Positions 12,880-24,619 are shown, counted from the stretch's first letter. The stretch: DNA of 64,000 nucleotides from Candidula unifasciata (GCA_905116865.2 CAJHNH020007957.1:62001-126000), one strand, 5' to 3'. Notes: a model not told the origin generated them from the letters alone. Numbers and translations: made by a program.

Positions 12880-13970
12880 TACAAAATGAGGCAAGTAAGG
12901 GAAACTGGCTCTCCTAGCACATTTGGACGCAAGCGGGACGGCTTCGGTCAGCTTAGTGGGAGTTCTCAAAACAAGTAGCGGAAAAAGTCACGAATCAAAT
13001 GTCATACTTACGTATCATCATCCGGGTGCGTGTAGGGTTGCGTAGTCATCACACGGTTGTGTCTAGGGTTACCTATCATCATACGGTTGCGTGTAGGGTG
13101 TCTATAACCATCATACGGTTGCGTGTAGGGTGTGGGTTGGGGATAGGGTTAGATGTGAAAATGGTGACGTAGAACGTCCAAATACTGGGCGACAATCTGA
13201 TGCTTGTGGGAGTGGCGCCACTGGAAGTGTGCCAAATATGACGGCAATAGCGCGCGGGTGGTGCCCAATCGGTGGCGAATTGTCCGTGTCAGTAGCATCC
13301 ACCATCCGTCGACTGTTTGGGTGTTTATGTGACTGTGCGCGATTATAGGGAACTACGGCGTCAAAATTGTCACATCTAACGCTAAACCTAACCTTAACCC
13401 TACCCCTAACCATAACCCTACCCCTAATCCTACCGCTAACCACGCAAATTTATCGGTCATCAAAGCATACAGATCGGCAAAACACCCAAAAAAAAACAAA
13501 AACCCACAGATTTCCCCACAGCGTCAAAAGAAAAACATAGATCTGGGGGGACACAACCAAGCATTGGCAGCCCTGATATCGACCTGTCTTGTTTGATTCG
13601 TGACTTTTTCCGCTCGTTGTTCTCAATGCGGCCAAGGGAGAGAACTCCCACTAAGCCGACCGAAGCCGTCCCGCTTGCGTCCAAATGTGCTAGGAGAGCC
13701 GGGAAACTTTTACAGTTAAAGTATAAACTAAATCACTCTCAAAAGTAGATGATTGCAACTTTCGATATTCACGAAATGTGTTTTGCAGTAAATCGGGCAA
13801 GGGAGGAGGAAGGACTTTCTACCCCACCAGAACATCACACAAGCGATAAACATCCGATGACACAAAATGCCACCATGTGGATCACCGCGGAGAGATCCCA
13901 GAAACCGCGTTCAGCCACTTCGCCATATTTATGGCCTGGCTATATTGCAGCCCCTTGCAAGAGTTTTAAC
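12880..13970 (+). repeat. Family B repeat copy split by a TIR element
   Basis: AAAATGAGGCAAG-AGGGAAACT at 12883-12906 continues as GGGAAACTTTTACAG at 13701 onward. This matches the uninterrupted copy at 641-925. The break is filled by the TIR element at 12907-13700. Confidence 0.8.
12907..13700. mobile_element. Non-autonomous TIR transposon, 794 bp, 8-bp target duplication
   Basis: Begins GGCTCTCCTAGCACATTTGG and ends with its reverse complement; the inverted repeats extend for roughly 70-100 bases with indels. It is flanked on both sides by GGGAAACT, an 8-bp target site duplication inside a family B repeat. It has no transposase. Inside are telomere-like words (CTAACC, CTACCCCTAACC) near 13375-13440 and related motifs near 13060-13150. 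An 8-bp duplication occurs in hAT, P and Merlin superfamilies. The GG terminus is unlike the usual hAT CA start. Superfamily undecided. Confidence 0.88.
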
Positions 13971-14360
13971 ATATAGCTGTGAGTCCTGGACAATTGGTAG
14001 GCAGGCCAAACAATTTCTTGAGGCCTCAGAGATGTGGTTTTACAGAATAATGCTTAGAATACCCTGGACAGCCAAAAAGAGCAACCAAGAGGTTTTGAAA
14101 GAGGCGGGAGCCCGAAGACAACTATCACAGACATAAGGAGACAGTCATCATTTTTCGGCCATGTTATGAGAAGAGGTAAAATGGAACATTTGTGACCACT
14201 GGAAAGATCTGTGGAAGGAGGGATAGAGGAAGACAATGAGAGAAGATTCTTGACAGTCTTGTTGCATGGCATGATACATGCTGCAGGAGATCGTGGATTT
14301 TGGAGAGGCATGATCGCTCATGCCAGTCGGCAAGGCACCTGATGATAATGATGATTGCTC
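13966..14360 (+). mobile_element. RTE-type retrotransposon 3' end with GAT tail
   Basis: The frame 13867-14136 contains YSCESWTIGRQAKQFLEASE and MWFYRIMLRIPWTAKKSNQE, a C-terminal RT-associated block of RTE elements. It continues in another frame with HVMRRGKMEHL and TGKICGRRDRGRQ. The copy ends in CAAGGCACCTGATGATAATGATGAT, a GAT-type tail. It is 5' truncated and frameshifted. Confidence 0.75.
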
Positions 14361-15394
14361 TTTTCTTCATCAGCACATATATTCAAGTGTTTCAGTATAT
14401 GAAACACTGAGATGTACCCTGTGTCTTGACATCTGAAAAAGCTTAACATGTGCTCCAGCACTGTAAACAAAATCTATATGTTGCTAACAGAAGATGCCGT
14501 TTAGTTGGAGTTTTCTCAGCTCAGTGACAAAAACAAAGTTTACAAAGCTGTATACAGTGTACGGTGCCCATTTTGACTACATGATAGCATTACCCAGGCT
14601 GTCTGATATGTTTTCTGACTGAAGGATCAAAGATTAAGAAGACTCATGATTAAAGAATGTTCTCCTTACAGTATATTATAATATTGTTCCCATCTTTCAT
14701 CATACATCTGCCAATCTATTTGTGTTTTGAAAGCAGTTTGATGAGTTTATTTACATTTTAGCAATATGGATATGTCTTACACACTCAGTACTGTGAGTAG
14801 AGATTTCATTTGTATTTTTAATATATGACTATAATTTATTCATTCTTCAAACTTTGTAAGTTGATGTTTTCTCTTCTAAATTAATAACAAAATTGAGATG
14901 CAATTTATTTTCATTGTTAACAGTTCTTTTCTTTGTCAGTTTAACTCAGTGAATATTGAAAAGAAAAAAGGGGGGGGGGGGGGTTGTAAGTAAAGATCTT
15001 CTATTTATTCTTCATGCATTGTGTAAGTTGGTCTTCAGTTCTTCCAGGCTAATCTCAGTAGCACTACTCCTTGTAGATGATCTTTGTTATGTTCCTGCTT
15101 GATCTGTACTCTGTATATTTAGTGTGGCCATCTGTAGTAGCCAGTACCGGTGCATTCTTGTCAGTTGGCCAGACCATTTATTCTGTTTTTTAATTAATTG
15201 TAAGTTTTTTTTATCGCTTTTTTTTTCTAATTTCTTATCTTTTTTTTTTTAACTTATCTCTTTATTCCTCTATGATTTCTTCTAAAATATCAGTCACTAC
15301 AATGGTGGCCAGAAAAGATTACCATTCATTGGTTGTAGTAAAGGTTTAAGAGGTTGCAAGGGTGATCAGATAAAATGGGATTTTGACTGACTTT
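14361..15394. other. AT-rich, no recognised feature
   Basis: Contains a poly-G tract near 14969-14983 and T-rich runs near 15200-15250. No coding motif is seen. Confidence 0.5.
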
Positions 15395-16138
15395 GACATC
15401 GCTGGTTATTATTTTACTTGACTTTGACATCACTGGCTATTACCTTACTTGACTTTGACATCACTGGCTATTACTTTACTTGGCTTTGACCTCACTGGAT
15501 ATTACCTCCTACTTTGACATCACAGGCTATTACCTTACTTGACTTTGACATCACTGGCTATTACCTTACTTGACTTTGACCTTACTGGCTATTACCTCTT
15601 ACTTGACTTTGACCTCACTGGCTATTACCTTACTTGACTTTGACCTCACTGGCCATTACCTCTTACTTGCCTTTGACATCACTGGCTATTACCTTACTTG
15701 ACTTTGACCTTACTGGCTATATCCTTACTTCTTTGACCTCACTGGCTATTACCTTACTTGACTTGGACCTCACTGGCTATTACCTTACTTGACTTTGATC
15801 TCACTGGCCATTACCTCTTTCTTGACTTTGACCTCACTGGCCATTACCTCTTACTTGACTTTGACCTCACTGGCCATTACCTCTTTCTTGACTTTGACCT
15901 CAGTGGCTATTACCTCTTACTTGACTTTGATCTCACTGGCCATTACCTCTTTCTTGACTTTGACCTCAGTGGCTATTACATCTTACTTGACTTTGACCTC
16001 AGTGGCTATTACCTCTTACTTGACTTTGATCTCACTGGCCATTACCTCTTTCTTGACTTTGACCTCACTGGCTATTACCTTACTTGACTTTGACCTCACT
16101 GGCTATTACCTCTTACTTGACTTTGACCTCACTGGCTA
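15395..16138 (+). repeat. Minisatellite, about 30-33-bp units, over 20 copies
   Basis: Units close to TTGACTTTGACCTCACTGGC followed by TATTACCTTAC or CATTACCTCTTTC. Unit length shifts between about 30 and 33 because of the TTAC/TCTTAC variation. The downstream half, where 33-bp units dominate, stays open in two frames by chance of unit length. Confidence 0.93.
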
Positions 16139-16847
16139 TGCAGTGGTTTTCTGTGTTTAGGGTTTGTTTCATTTTAATCTTGCCAAACTAGATTATTGTT
16201 TGTATCTTTTCAAAATGAATTTCTGTCAGATGCAAACATGCTGATGAAACTGAGCCTATTTTAGTTTGATTGTTTCTATTAGTTGGTGGTCAGGAAATTT
16301 ATATGAATTTCTGATTTCTTAATTTGTCCTGAAAAAATGTTCACTGCATTGTGCTTTTTCATTATGTATTTTAATGAAAACAAATTTCACAAGTTCCTGA
16401 GGATTAAAAACAATTTCTGCAACTTAATAATATTATTGGCATTTAAATTTTAAGTACACTTTTAGAGGGAGGAATAGAAGTAAAACATCTGCACTTTTTG
16501 AATTTTACTGAATGAGACATCAGTCTTTTTTTTTAGAACTAAAATGGCAAAACTTGAGCCTGTCTGGCATGTCATTAAAAGCAAATAATAAAAATTGCAT
16601 TGAGACTGGCCACATGATCCAATACAAAACTGTGGCCAAATCTGACCAGTCATGAACTAGTCACAGATGGCTTGGGGTGAGACATTTTCCTGTGCTGCAT
16701 TGGTAAGCTAAAGTAAAAAAAGAGAAGAGTAGAAATAAAGAAAGCCGATGGACTCAAGGTCAGCTTTATTCTTCAGACCTCACTTCATCTCTACATAGGT
16801 CATCCTAGGCAGACACACTGGTTTCTTCTTCTTCTTCAGGTTCACCG
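16139..16847. other. No recognised feature
   Basis: AT-rich sequence without ORFs carrying motifs. Confidence 0.45.
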
Positions 16848-17010
16848 GCTGTAAACTCCGGTAGAAAGTTCTGGTTCTTCATCCATTTCTTGACTTTGGT
16901 TTTGTTCTAGTTCAAGGTCTGCAGTCTTACAGACATCCATCCTGGTGAGGAATGGATACCAGTGCCAAAAGCTCTCAGTCTCACCTTCTCCTGTGTCCTG
17001 ATGCTTGATA
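16848..17010 (+). repeat. Family D repeat, partial
   Basis: GCTGTAAACTCCGGTAGAAAG and TTCTGGTTCTTCATCCATTTC match the start of the copies at 27830 and 40190. The 3' part diverges. Confidence 0.45.
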
Positions 17011-17029
17011 GGAGTTGTCAGAGCAAAAT

Positions 17030-17470
17030 CTTGTTGCTGTCAGTGCCGAGGTCTGCACATTTATCGGTGAAAAGTCAGATGTGCTGATCTTTACAGATGG
17101 GTCTGTTAAATGAGGACATGTTTGTCCCAGAATATTCAGGTGTTGTTGGCAGTGAAAGAGCTGATAGACTTTCAGGTTCTACATTAATTGCAGATGGTCG
17201 GTCCATGGATCAAGCAGACTTTGTCAGTGCCCTTAGAAAGACAGGACGTTCTGATAATTTTAGAAGCAACATGTCCACATCACTGCTTAGAATACTGGAA
17301 TTAGGAGTAAAGATCAGCACAGCAAGCACGTGACGCACACAGAATCTTGTCAACCAGCATAAGACTCGCGCTATTAAATGTGCGACATTGATGAATATGT
17401 TAAAAGGGGAGCCTGAGCACCGATGGTTGTGTCCAGAGTGCTGTGAAGATAATCAAACTCATAACTTGAA
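17030..17470 (+). mobile_element. Retroelement RNase H fragment, family 2
   Basis: The sequence near 17085 encodes LIFTDGSVK, an RNase H first-strand block. At 17150-17333 it gives SERADRLSGSTLIADGR and MDQADFVSALR, the region after the catalytic core. Around 17410 it encodes a peptide like EPEHRWLCPECCEDN. Stops interrupt it, so it is a relic. Confidence 0.6.
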
Positions 17471-17487
17471 TTCTGCATGCACACCCA

Positions 17488-17600
17488 TTTTATACTTCTG
17501 GCTTATTTGTATGCAGACTGTTGGTTTCAGACCTCTCTGGCAGATGCACTCCAGCTTAGAATGAACACCCCTAATTAGTCATCTTTGACAATACGGGTAA
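17488..17600 (+). repeat. Family D repeat, 3' part
   Basis: TTTGTATGCAGACTGTTGG and GGCAGATGCACTCCAGCTTAG followed by ACCCCTAATTAGTCATCT match the reverse complement of 28850-28930. Confidence 0.55.
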
Positions 17601-18064
17601 CCTACATTCAAAATATGGGACTGAGTGCAGTGGGATCTTTGCTGATGATGTATAGACAGGGGGGAACAGCTAAATCGCTGCAGCAGGAACTTGACAGACT
17701 CACCAGATGGTGAGAGGATTCAAGGCTAGAGTAAACACAGCTAAGGCTACAGTGACATGGTTCTCACCAAACAGCAGAACTGACAAGATGCCAGTGCCTA
17801 TTGTCAGTTTGTGTGGAGATGATATCAGAAGGTCGCTATACCACAAATATCTTGATATCCACTTTCAAAGAGTCAATGTAAATGATGTTATTATAAAAGC
17901 TAACAAAGGCATTGTTGCGCTTAGGATGAAGTGGAACAAAAACTGCCATTTACACTTTATCAGGATTTGCTGCTCTCAGTGATTGACCATAGGCTTGGCT
18001 CCTTACAGTTAGCAGGCCTTAGCTGGACTAGATAAAGTGCAAAAGGAGGCCTTGAGACTGATCC
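17601..18064 (+). mobile_element. Non-LTR retrotransposon RT fragment
   Basis: The frame at 17707-17982 reads VNTAKATVTWFSPNSRTDKM, then DDIRRSLYHKYLDIHF and IIKANKGIVALRMKWN. This is the thumb-side region of a jockey/I-like reverse transcriptase. Frameshifted downstream sequence gives LLLSVIDHRLGSLQLAG and VQKEALRLILGCTRHTSCQA, which leads directly into the 45-bp array. It is degenerate. Confidence 0.7.
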
Positions 18065-18425
18065 TCGGGTGCACAAGACACACATCATGTCAGGCCATGC
18101 AATATGTCCTTGGGTGCACAAGACACACATCATGTCAGGCCATGCAATATGTCCTTGGGTGCACAAGACACACATCATGTCAGGCCATGCAATATGTCCT
18201 CGGGTGCACAAGACACACATCATGTCAAGCCATGCAATATGTCCTTGGGTGCACAAGATACACCTCATGTCAGACCATGCAGTATGTCCTCGGGTGCACA
18301 AGATGCACCTCATGTCAGGTCATGCAATATGTCCTCAGGTGCACAAGATACACCTCATGTCAGGCCATGCAATATGTCCTCGGGTGCACAAGACACACCT
18401 CATGTCAGGCCATATGATATGTCCT
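18061..18425 (+). repeat. 45-bp minisatellite derived from RT coding sequence, 8 units
   Basis: The unit is exactly 45 bases (15 codons) and encodes VLGCTRHTSCQAMQY in the RT frame of the preceding fragment. All three + frames stay open because the unit length is a multiple of three. Unit variants differ at a few sites. Confidence 0.93.
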
Positions 18426-19738
18426 CGACCTGCCAGACATGGTCATTAGACACAAGATGGCCCAGGTGACGACGCACCTGTTTATTGCTGCTGACATAAA
18501 ACGCCATATGCATAGCTGAATATGTGTGAATCAGTGTAAGTGTCCTGAGAAGGGCGATCCTGGATAGTGGAAGCAGAGCAAACCGTTAGCCAAGTTATGC
18601 AATATTTAATTACTTGGCTTGATCGAGTTCATCAACAACAGCAGCAAAATGACAGCAGTAGAAATTTATATGCAAATATAAATATTAATTCATTTATTAT
18701 CCATATGTGCCATTATCTGTCACATAGGTCTGTCAGTCTATTTCTCCATTTGTATTCTTCCATTTCAGTCAATCCTGTGCAGTCCCTTGAGTATCATGGA
18801 TGGAATCCATTCCAGCAGCTTTGGCTTCTCTCATCAGTGTTTGCTTTATTGCTTCTCTTGGATGCGTGTTTTCTAGGTCCCTCAGTTTTCCATTCAGTAT
18901 ATAACAAGTTTATCCTTTGACTTTCATGTTATTTCATAAACACTAAATGGTGGTGACAGTCACCTCTGCTGACTACTAAAGGTTTTATCTGCATATTTAT
19001 GACATTTTATTGATCTGGGTTGTTTCTATTAACTTGGTCAGAAGCAGTGGTTCTCAAACAGTGCAGATTGTCACATAAACTGTGGGCATCTTTCCAGATG
19101 AAAGTGTTATACTATTCTGTGAGGAGGCTTGAGACTTACAGCCCCATGGTGATCATGAATGTGACTAGCAAGACTCGCCTGCATTAATAACAATCTTCCA
19201 CAATTATAGCATGGGATTTCAGGATCATTGTCAAAGTTTGTGTCAATGTTTTTTTCCTCAGACGCTCAACTGTCATCCTTTCTGTAATCATTTATTCATT
19301 CTTTCTCCTTCCCTTCCTGATGTGCCCACTCAATGCAACATGGTCCATGACATTTTGTTCCTATGAATCCACCTCAGTAACCTGCATCATTCATGTCCCA
19401 GTTGCACTTCCCATCTGAATTTACTGTAGAGTGTGTCCTCAGGGACTTTCCCATCCTGCATCCTCCAGCCACCTGAGCATATAATTTGCATTTAGCCCTA
19501 GTGATGGAGTCCTAGCATGAGTCACTCAGTATAGGAGCTGGACCCCACACAAGGATCATAGTTCTTCATTTTAAAGGTAATAACTGATTGATTTCTTTTC
19601 TCCAGTTTGTTTTCTGTTTTGTAGCACAATCCTAAACTGCATTCACTTGTGCTCTTCTCTATTGACATCATTTCCTTCTTTCCTTTCTTACTCTTGTATT
19701 TCCCGCCTCCCATCCAAACATTAATTTCTCTACTTTTT
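18426..19738. other. Upstream of PLPP6; one dispersed repeat piece
   Basis: About 18760-18860 (AGTATCATGGA-GGAATCCA, GGCTTCTCTCATCAGTGTTTGC) is related to 38245-38320. Between here and 19738 I see no upstream coding exon. A promoter for PLPP6 could not be identified. Confidence 0.45.
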
Positions 19739-19778
19739 CAGATACCCTCTCTGCAGAAAAACCTCAAAATTATTGACA

Positions 19779-20082
19779 ATGAGAAAGCGGCCTATTGTAC
19801 AAAAACTGGAGGAAACTAACTCCTCAGAAGTAGAACAAGCAGCAGAGGTATGCAGATCAGCTTGTTTTTCTCTCTGGGATTCGTTCCTGGCTGTGGATCA
19901 CCGCATGACCTGCCACCTGGCTGTCTGTGCCACCAAAGAGTCCACCTGGGGCAACCTGCGGCCCCTGATGAAGATCCTGGAGATAAGCTGTCATGGCGTG
20001 CCCTGGATTGCTGGGGCTGTACTGCTGTTTTTGTTTTCGCACAAGTCGGAGGACATTGAGGTGTCTGTGAATTTGTTCTTTG
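19779..20082 (+). CDS. PLPP6: PLPP6-like phosphatase, exon 1
   Basis: First recognised coding exon of a PAP2-type lipid phosphatase resembling PLPP6 (PPAPDC2), which in vertebrates dephosphorylates polyisoprenyl and presqualene diphosphates at the ER and nuclear membrane. From residue 32 it reads LWDSFLAVDHRMTCHLAVCA, then STWGNLRPLMKILEISCHGV and PWIAGAVLLFLF, matching the region before the catalytic motifs and the first membrane segment. The start at 19779 is the first ATG in an open frame preceded by a possible splice acceptor (CTCTCTGCAG at about 19745-19754), so an upstream exon cannot be excluded. The exon ends in phase 1 at a consensus GTAAGT donor. The long Ser/Gly-rich N-terminus of the human protein is absent. 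Confidence 0.87.
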
Positions 20083-21146
20083 GTAAGTTACTTTAATATA
20101 TGCAGCTTCTGTTGTCAGCCCTCTCTGAACTACTTGTGTCGTATAGTAGGTAACCATCAGTCCCTAGGGGCCATGGTGTTGTGCCACTGGTTTTGGGAAA
20201 GATGTTTGTGAAGTCCAGTGGGAGTGGTAGTCTCTTCCACATAGTCCACATAAAACATTGATGCTCTCTTATATGAGTCTTTTTTTTTTCTCTGTCCCAC
20301 AAAATAAAAAAACACAAAACCTTTTACTTATGTCTCTGAGGGTATGCCTGATGTTCTGTGATGCCTGTCTTGGTTTCTCTTGAATAGTCTTGCACTGTAG
20401 CGTGGAAGAATTTGCATCAGAAAGGTTTGGCAGTATATGAGACAGTCATGACGTTCCTGGGCTACTATAGCAAAGATAAAGTGGAAAGGGAAAGTAACCA
20501 ACTTTGAATTCTGGTCACATGACCATATTCATTAGATAGCAGCAGTGGTTTGTATGCCTCATTGTATTGTGGATTGTATCACGGCACTTCACAAATGGCT
20601 GGCCTAACCTTTATCTTTGTGCCAGATCATGAGGGGTTTTGAGGCAACGAGCATGCCTATACTATGGCTGGTCCAGTACTGGACAAAAGCAGTTTTATCA
20701 ATACCATGCACAGCTCTTATGAAGACAAATACAGGAAAGGGTATGACATTTTCATGTTCAAACTGATGGACATGGGGGTGCAACCTGGAGGCAAGAGAGG
20801 AGCATTTGACCAAAGGGATCAGATCTTTGATTACTCGACAGAACAGGCATCATTAGTATTTTTACACCTGTGAAGCATCTGAGGAATGAAATCAGAGCAC
20901 ATGTGGATCTGTCCGGAGTACTGTGATAATAATCCTCACTAATCAGTAATTCCTAATGAATATATTCTAATATACATTCTGCATTGAAAAATATGGCAAA
21001 TGGTAAGATTATTTGAGCATAGTAACAATTGAAAGCCATGCCAGATTTGAGATGGTCAAAATATTGGGCATAAAAAACAACCTGAAAGTAAAAGGCTTCA
21101 GACTGTAACACGTGGAGATGCTTTGTCATTAATCAACTTGAGCTTA

Positions 21147-22258
21147 GTCAATGGAGACTACTTTAACAAGGAAGGGAGACGTGAATGCTTTGAAAAAACA
21201 CTACACTTGTAGACTTTAGGTTACCTGCTCTTGTGGCACATCAGCTGAGTCAACGGAGACTACTTCAACAAGGAGGGAGACGTGAATGCTTTAAAAAAAC
21301 ACTACACTTGTAGACTTTAGGTTACCTGCTCTTGTGGCACATCAGCTGAGTCAACGGAGACTACTTCAACAAGGAGGGAGACGTAAATGCTTTGAAAAAA
21401 CACTACACTTTTAAGCCTTAGGTTACCTGCTCTTGTGGCACATCAGCTGAGTCAACAGAGACTACTTCAACAAGGAGGGAGACGTGAATGCTTTGAAAAA
21501 ACACTACACTTTTAAGCCTTAGGTTACCTGCTCTTGTGGCACATCAGCTGAGTCAACAGAGACTACTTCAACAAGGAGGGAGACGTGAATGCTTTAAAAA
21601 AACACTACACTTGTAGACTTTAGGTTACCTGCTCTTGTGGCACATCAGCTGAGTCAACGGAGACTACTTCAACAAGGAGGGAGACGTAAATGCTTTGAAA
21701 AAACACTACACTTTTAAGCCTTAGGTTACCTGCTCTTGTGGCACATCAGCTGAGTCAACAGAGACTACTTCAACAAGGAGGGAGACGTGAATGCTTTGAA
21801 AAAACACTACACTTTTAAGCCTTAGGTTACCTGCTCTTGTGGCACATCAGCTGAGTCAACAGAGACTACTTCAACAAGGAGGGAGACGTGAATGCTTTAA
21901 AAAAACACTACACTTGTAGACTTTAGGTTACCTGCTCTTGTGGCACATCAGCTGAGTCAACAGAGACTACTTCAACAAGGAGGGAGACGTGAATGCTTTG
22001 AAAAAACACTACACTTTTAAGCCTTAGGTTACCTGCTCTTGTGGCACATCAGCTGAGTCAACAGAGACTACTTCAACAAGGAGGGAAACGTGAATGCTTT
22101 GAAAAAACACTACACTTTTAAGCCTTAGGTTACCTGCTCTTGTGGCACATCAGCTGAGTCAACGGAGACTACTTCAACAAGGAGGGAGACGTAAATGCTT
22201 TGAAAAAACACTACACTTTTAAGCCTTAGGTTACCTGCTCTTGTGGCACATCAACTCA
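21147..22258 (+). repeat. 101-bp satellite, 11 units, three-unit higher-order pattern
   Basis: Units run from GTCAACGGAGACTACTTCAAC to TGTGGCACATCAGCTGA with a 101-base period. Two unit types alternate, marked by TTGTAGACTTTAGG (A) and TTTTAAGCCTTAGG (B). The order is A A B B A B B A B B B. Small markers (GTGAATG/GTAAATG, AACGGAG/AACAGAG) partly follow the same three-unit period. Confidence 0.93.
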
Positions 22259-22899
22259 GTCGGATATGACCGAATAATGCTATAAACAAAATTATTTATT
22301 TGTTGCTGTCTTATTGGTTGGTATCTATGGTCTAGTTTTCCAGTGTCCAGTTTTACTGGGCTGTAGCAGTGCATAGTCTTTTCTATACAGAGGTCTCATC
22401 GTATTGCATGAACTACTAGATAAGATCTCAATCATTTTACATCCGGTCCAGTATTCTGAAGCAATTTTTTTTTTTCAATAAAGCCCCACCCCCGGCTGTT
22501 GTTGAGGGCCCTAATATAACCTAACAGTTAAGGGGGGGGGGGGGTCCATTTAAATAGTGGCAGTTTGTATCACTGGGTATTTATCACTCATGGGGTTGAA
22601 GGTCATTCACACAAGAATCTCAGTGTGTGTATACCAAAAGAAGCACAAATATTATGAATATTCATGTTTTGTGATGTGAGAACTCTAAACATCTATTTCA
22701 CTCTGTATGTACCATACACATATTATGAATAAAGTTGGTGCTGTGACAAGAACAGGAAAGGACAGGGAACATCTTAGTCCTGGGCACAAGCAGCCAGTGT
22801 TGCTGTGTGTTTTTATAAGTAATACTTCTTTTTTTGTTTACTCTTAAAGGAGCAGTTGGTATGTCATGTTAGGGCTGACAGCTAGGCTGTCTTCTGCTC

Positions 22900-23240
22900 C
22901 TCTTGTCTCTACGTCTGGGCTGCCTCGTAACGTCACGGCAGGAAGAGATCTCTGGAATGGGCCATTCTTTTTGCTTTATAAAAAGTACTTTTCAGTGTCT
23001 CTGATACTTCTGCGGTCCGTGTTCTGCGTGGTTGACCTCTGGTTCTGTTACCGCTGTATCTGTATAACATTGCTCTCTGTGGGCCCTGTCTGATGCCAGT
23101 CTGGTTACATGACCAAACCATTTGGTTTGTTGTCTGCCTATAAAGTTCAGTGTTGGTTCAGTATTGCTGACTCTCCTCCCGATGTCATCGTCCCTACGTT
23201 GATCTTTCCTCGTTACATCTAGCAAAGTATGTAAATATTT
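22900..23240 (-). mobile_element. Retrotransposon C-terminal fragment
   Basis: The minus-strand frame 22992-23243 reads VTRKDQRRDDDIGRRV and LNFIGRQQTKWFGHVTRL, matching the KWFGHV-type C-terminal region of non-LTR polyproteins. It is truncated. Confidence 0.55.
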
Positions 23241-23566
23241 CATTTCTCAGTCAGACACATTGAATTTCAGCACATCCCTAATTAGTTTACTGTTTTGACA
23301 TGTTTATTAGGGAAAAGTGGATCTGTTCCACCCACACACGCACATGGGTTACATACTGGATTTATCTTCCTTCTCTTGATGTGCTACTGGTTGGGATAAC
23401 CATATATCGGACATGGAGTTTCTGAGTACAGTGCACAAACTTCTTGGCATCGAGACCTATTTATGATACATAGATACAGGCAGTAGTGTTATTCTCATTG
23501 TGCTCATTTTTTTGAGATCATAGTTAGCAGTTGATTTTCTGTTAACTTTGTCTTGTTTCCTTTCAG

Positions 23567-23949
23567 CTCTGATCTTTGACCTAATTATTGTTGGGCTGCT
23601 GAAGATGACATTTCGCCGAGGAAGACCCAGCCACAACATCATGGACATTTTCATAGCACCTTCTGTTGACAAGTTTTCCTTTCCGTCAGGACATGCCACG
23701 CGGGCAGTCATGATGACCTTGTTTCTGTGCCAACACATGATCACAAATAAACTGTACATGGCCGCCGTCGTTATCTGGGCCGTTAGTGTGTGCATGTCCA
23801 GGATTCTCCTCGGTCGCCATCATATATTCGATGTAGTGTGCGGCATTTGTGTGGGAGTTATTGCTTACTTTGCCTATTTAAATATCTGGGTTTCTAAAGA
23901 CGTCTGCTTGTCCTACTTGGACTCGTATTTTGGGTACATACACGTGTAA
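23567..23949 (+). CDS. PLPP6: PLPP6-like phosphatase, exon 2 (catalytic)
   Basis: Completes the phase-1 codon of exon 1 and holds the whole PAP2 active site: KMTFRRGRP (motif 1, K-x6-R-P), SFPSGHATR (motif 2, PSGH) and SRILLGRHHIFD (motif 3, S-R-x5-H-x3-D). Hydrophobic membrane segments surround them (LIFDLIIVGLL, MAAVVIWAVSV, VCGICVGVIAYFAYL). The residues order as in the family, with the PSGH histidine and motif 3 histidine as catalytic pair. The total protein is about 228 residues, shorter than human PLPP6 (295) mainly at the N-terminus. A stop follows YIHV. No frame damage is visible. Identification as PLPP6 rather than PLPP7 rests on the SVDKFSFPSGHATR context. Confidence 0.93.
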
Positions 23950-24164
23950 TTTTGTGTGTGTTATCACCTTTCTTTGTAAGTTTTTTTAATAGGGCTGAGA
24001 AAGCTGGATACAAATATGGTAATTAATATTTTATACAGCAGTTTAAATGTTAGTCACTGTTTGTTTGATTGGTCAAAACTTCATCATTAATCAGATGGTC
24101 TTTCCTTTTCCAGGTTCGGGTAAAATTGTGAAATTTTTTTTATTTTTCAGTGTGAGAACATTTT

Positions 24165-24440
24165 GGGAGTTGCCATGGTATAGTGGGTAGACGCTCATGT
24201 GTTGATCTTAAGGTCATTCGTACGGAGCCGGACTCATCATCATCATCATAAACCACTTGTACTATTAATGGTGATGAGACTGGAGCCGGTCAAGCCAGCC
24301 TAAAATGGGTACCAGGTAAAGTCCTGGGAAGTAAAGGAGACTGGGGTGATGTTGACTACATCATTCACCAAGTGCCAGTAGGTCTATAAAATATAGGCCT
24401 AGCCCTATATGCCCAGTAGGCCTGAAGATGTGGAGAGGGT
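24165..24440 (+). repeat. tRNA-headed SINE, family S
   Basis: The head GCCATGGTATAGTGGGTAGAC is Box A-like. The body GCCAGCCTAAAATGGGTACC, GTCCTGGGAAGTAAAGG and CCAAGTGCCAGTAGGTCTATAAA is shared with 25715-25880, 26325-26560, 29755-29990 and minus-strand copies at 59195-59300, 61420-61560 and 62095-62345. A CATCAT run interrupts it near 24236-24249. Confidence 0.65.
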
Positions 24441-24619
24441 CCTTTACTTTACCAGAACATTCTGCAGCAGAAGCTGACAGTGGACAGTTAAGAGAGGGGA
24501 CAACAAGTGTACATGAATTACTGTTACAGATGCAAGATGCTCTATACTCTGGGCTGACATATATTCTCTAGACAGATGACTTTAGTTTGCCTTAATCAGA
24601 GATGTATCCTTACTACAAA

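Larger units (their letters stand above)
20083..23566 (+). other. PLPP6: PLPP6 intron
   Basis: Bounded by a GTAAGT donor and a TTTCCTTTCAG acceptor. It contains a likely retroelement remnant near 20590-20960 with a short ORF of unknown identity, the 101-bp satellite, a poly-G tract near 22533-22544 and a minus-strand retroelement fragment at 22900-23240. Confidence 0.85.

Noticed and set aside
18037..18469. Regular 45-bp repeats as a CRISPR-like array
   Set aside because: There are no spacers, the units are contiguous, and they derive from a retroelement coding sequence in a eukaryotic genome.
20664..20873. 69-codon ORF (MAGPVLDKSSFINTMHSSYE start) as an alternative PLPP6 exon
   Set aside because: It has no homology to PLPP6 and no splice sites in phase, and nearby sequence resembles a retroelement tail.
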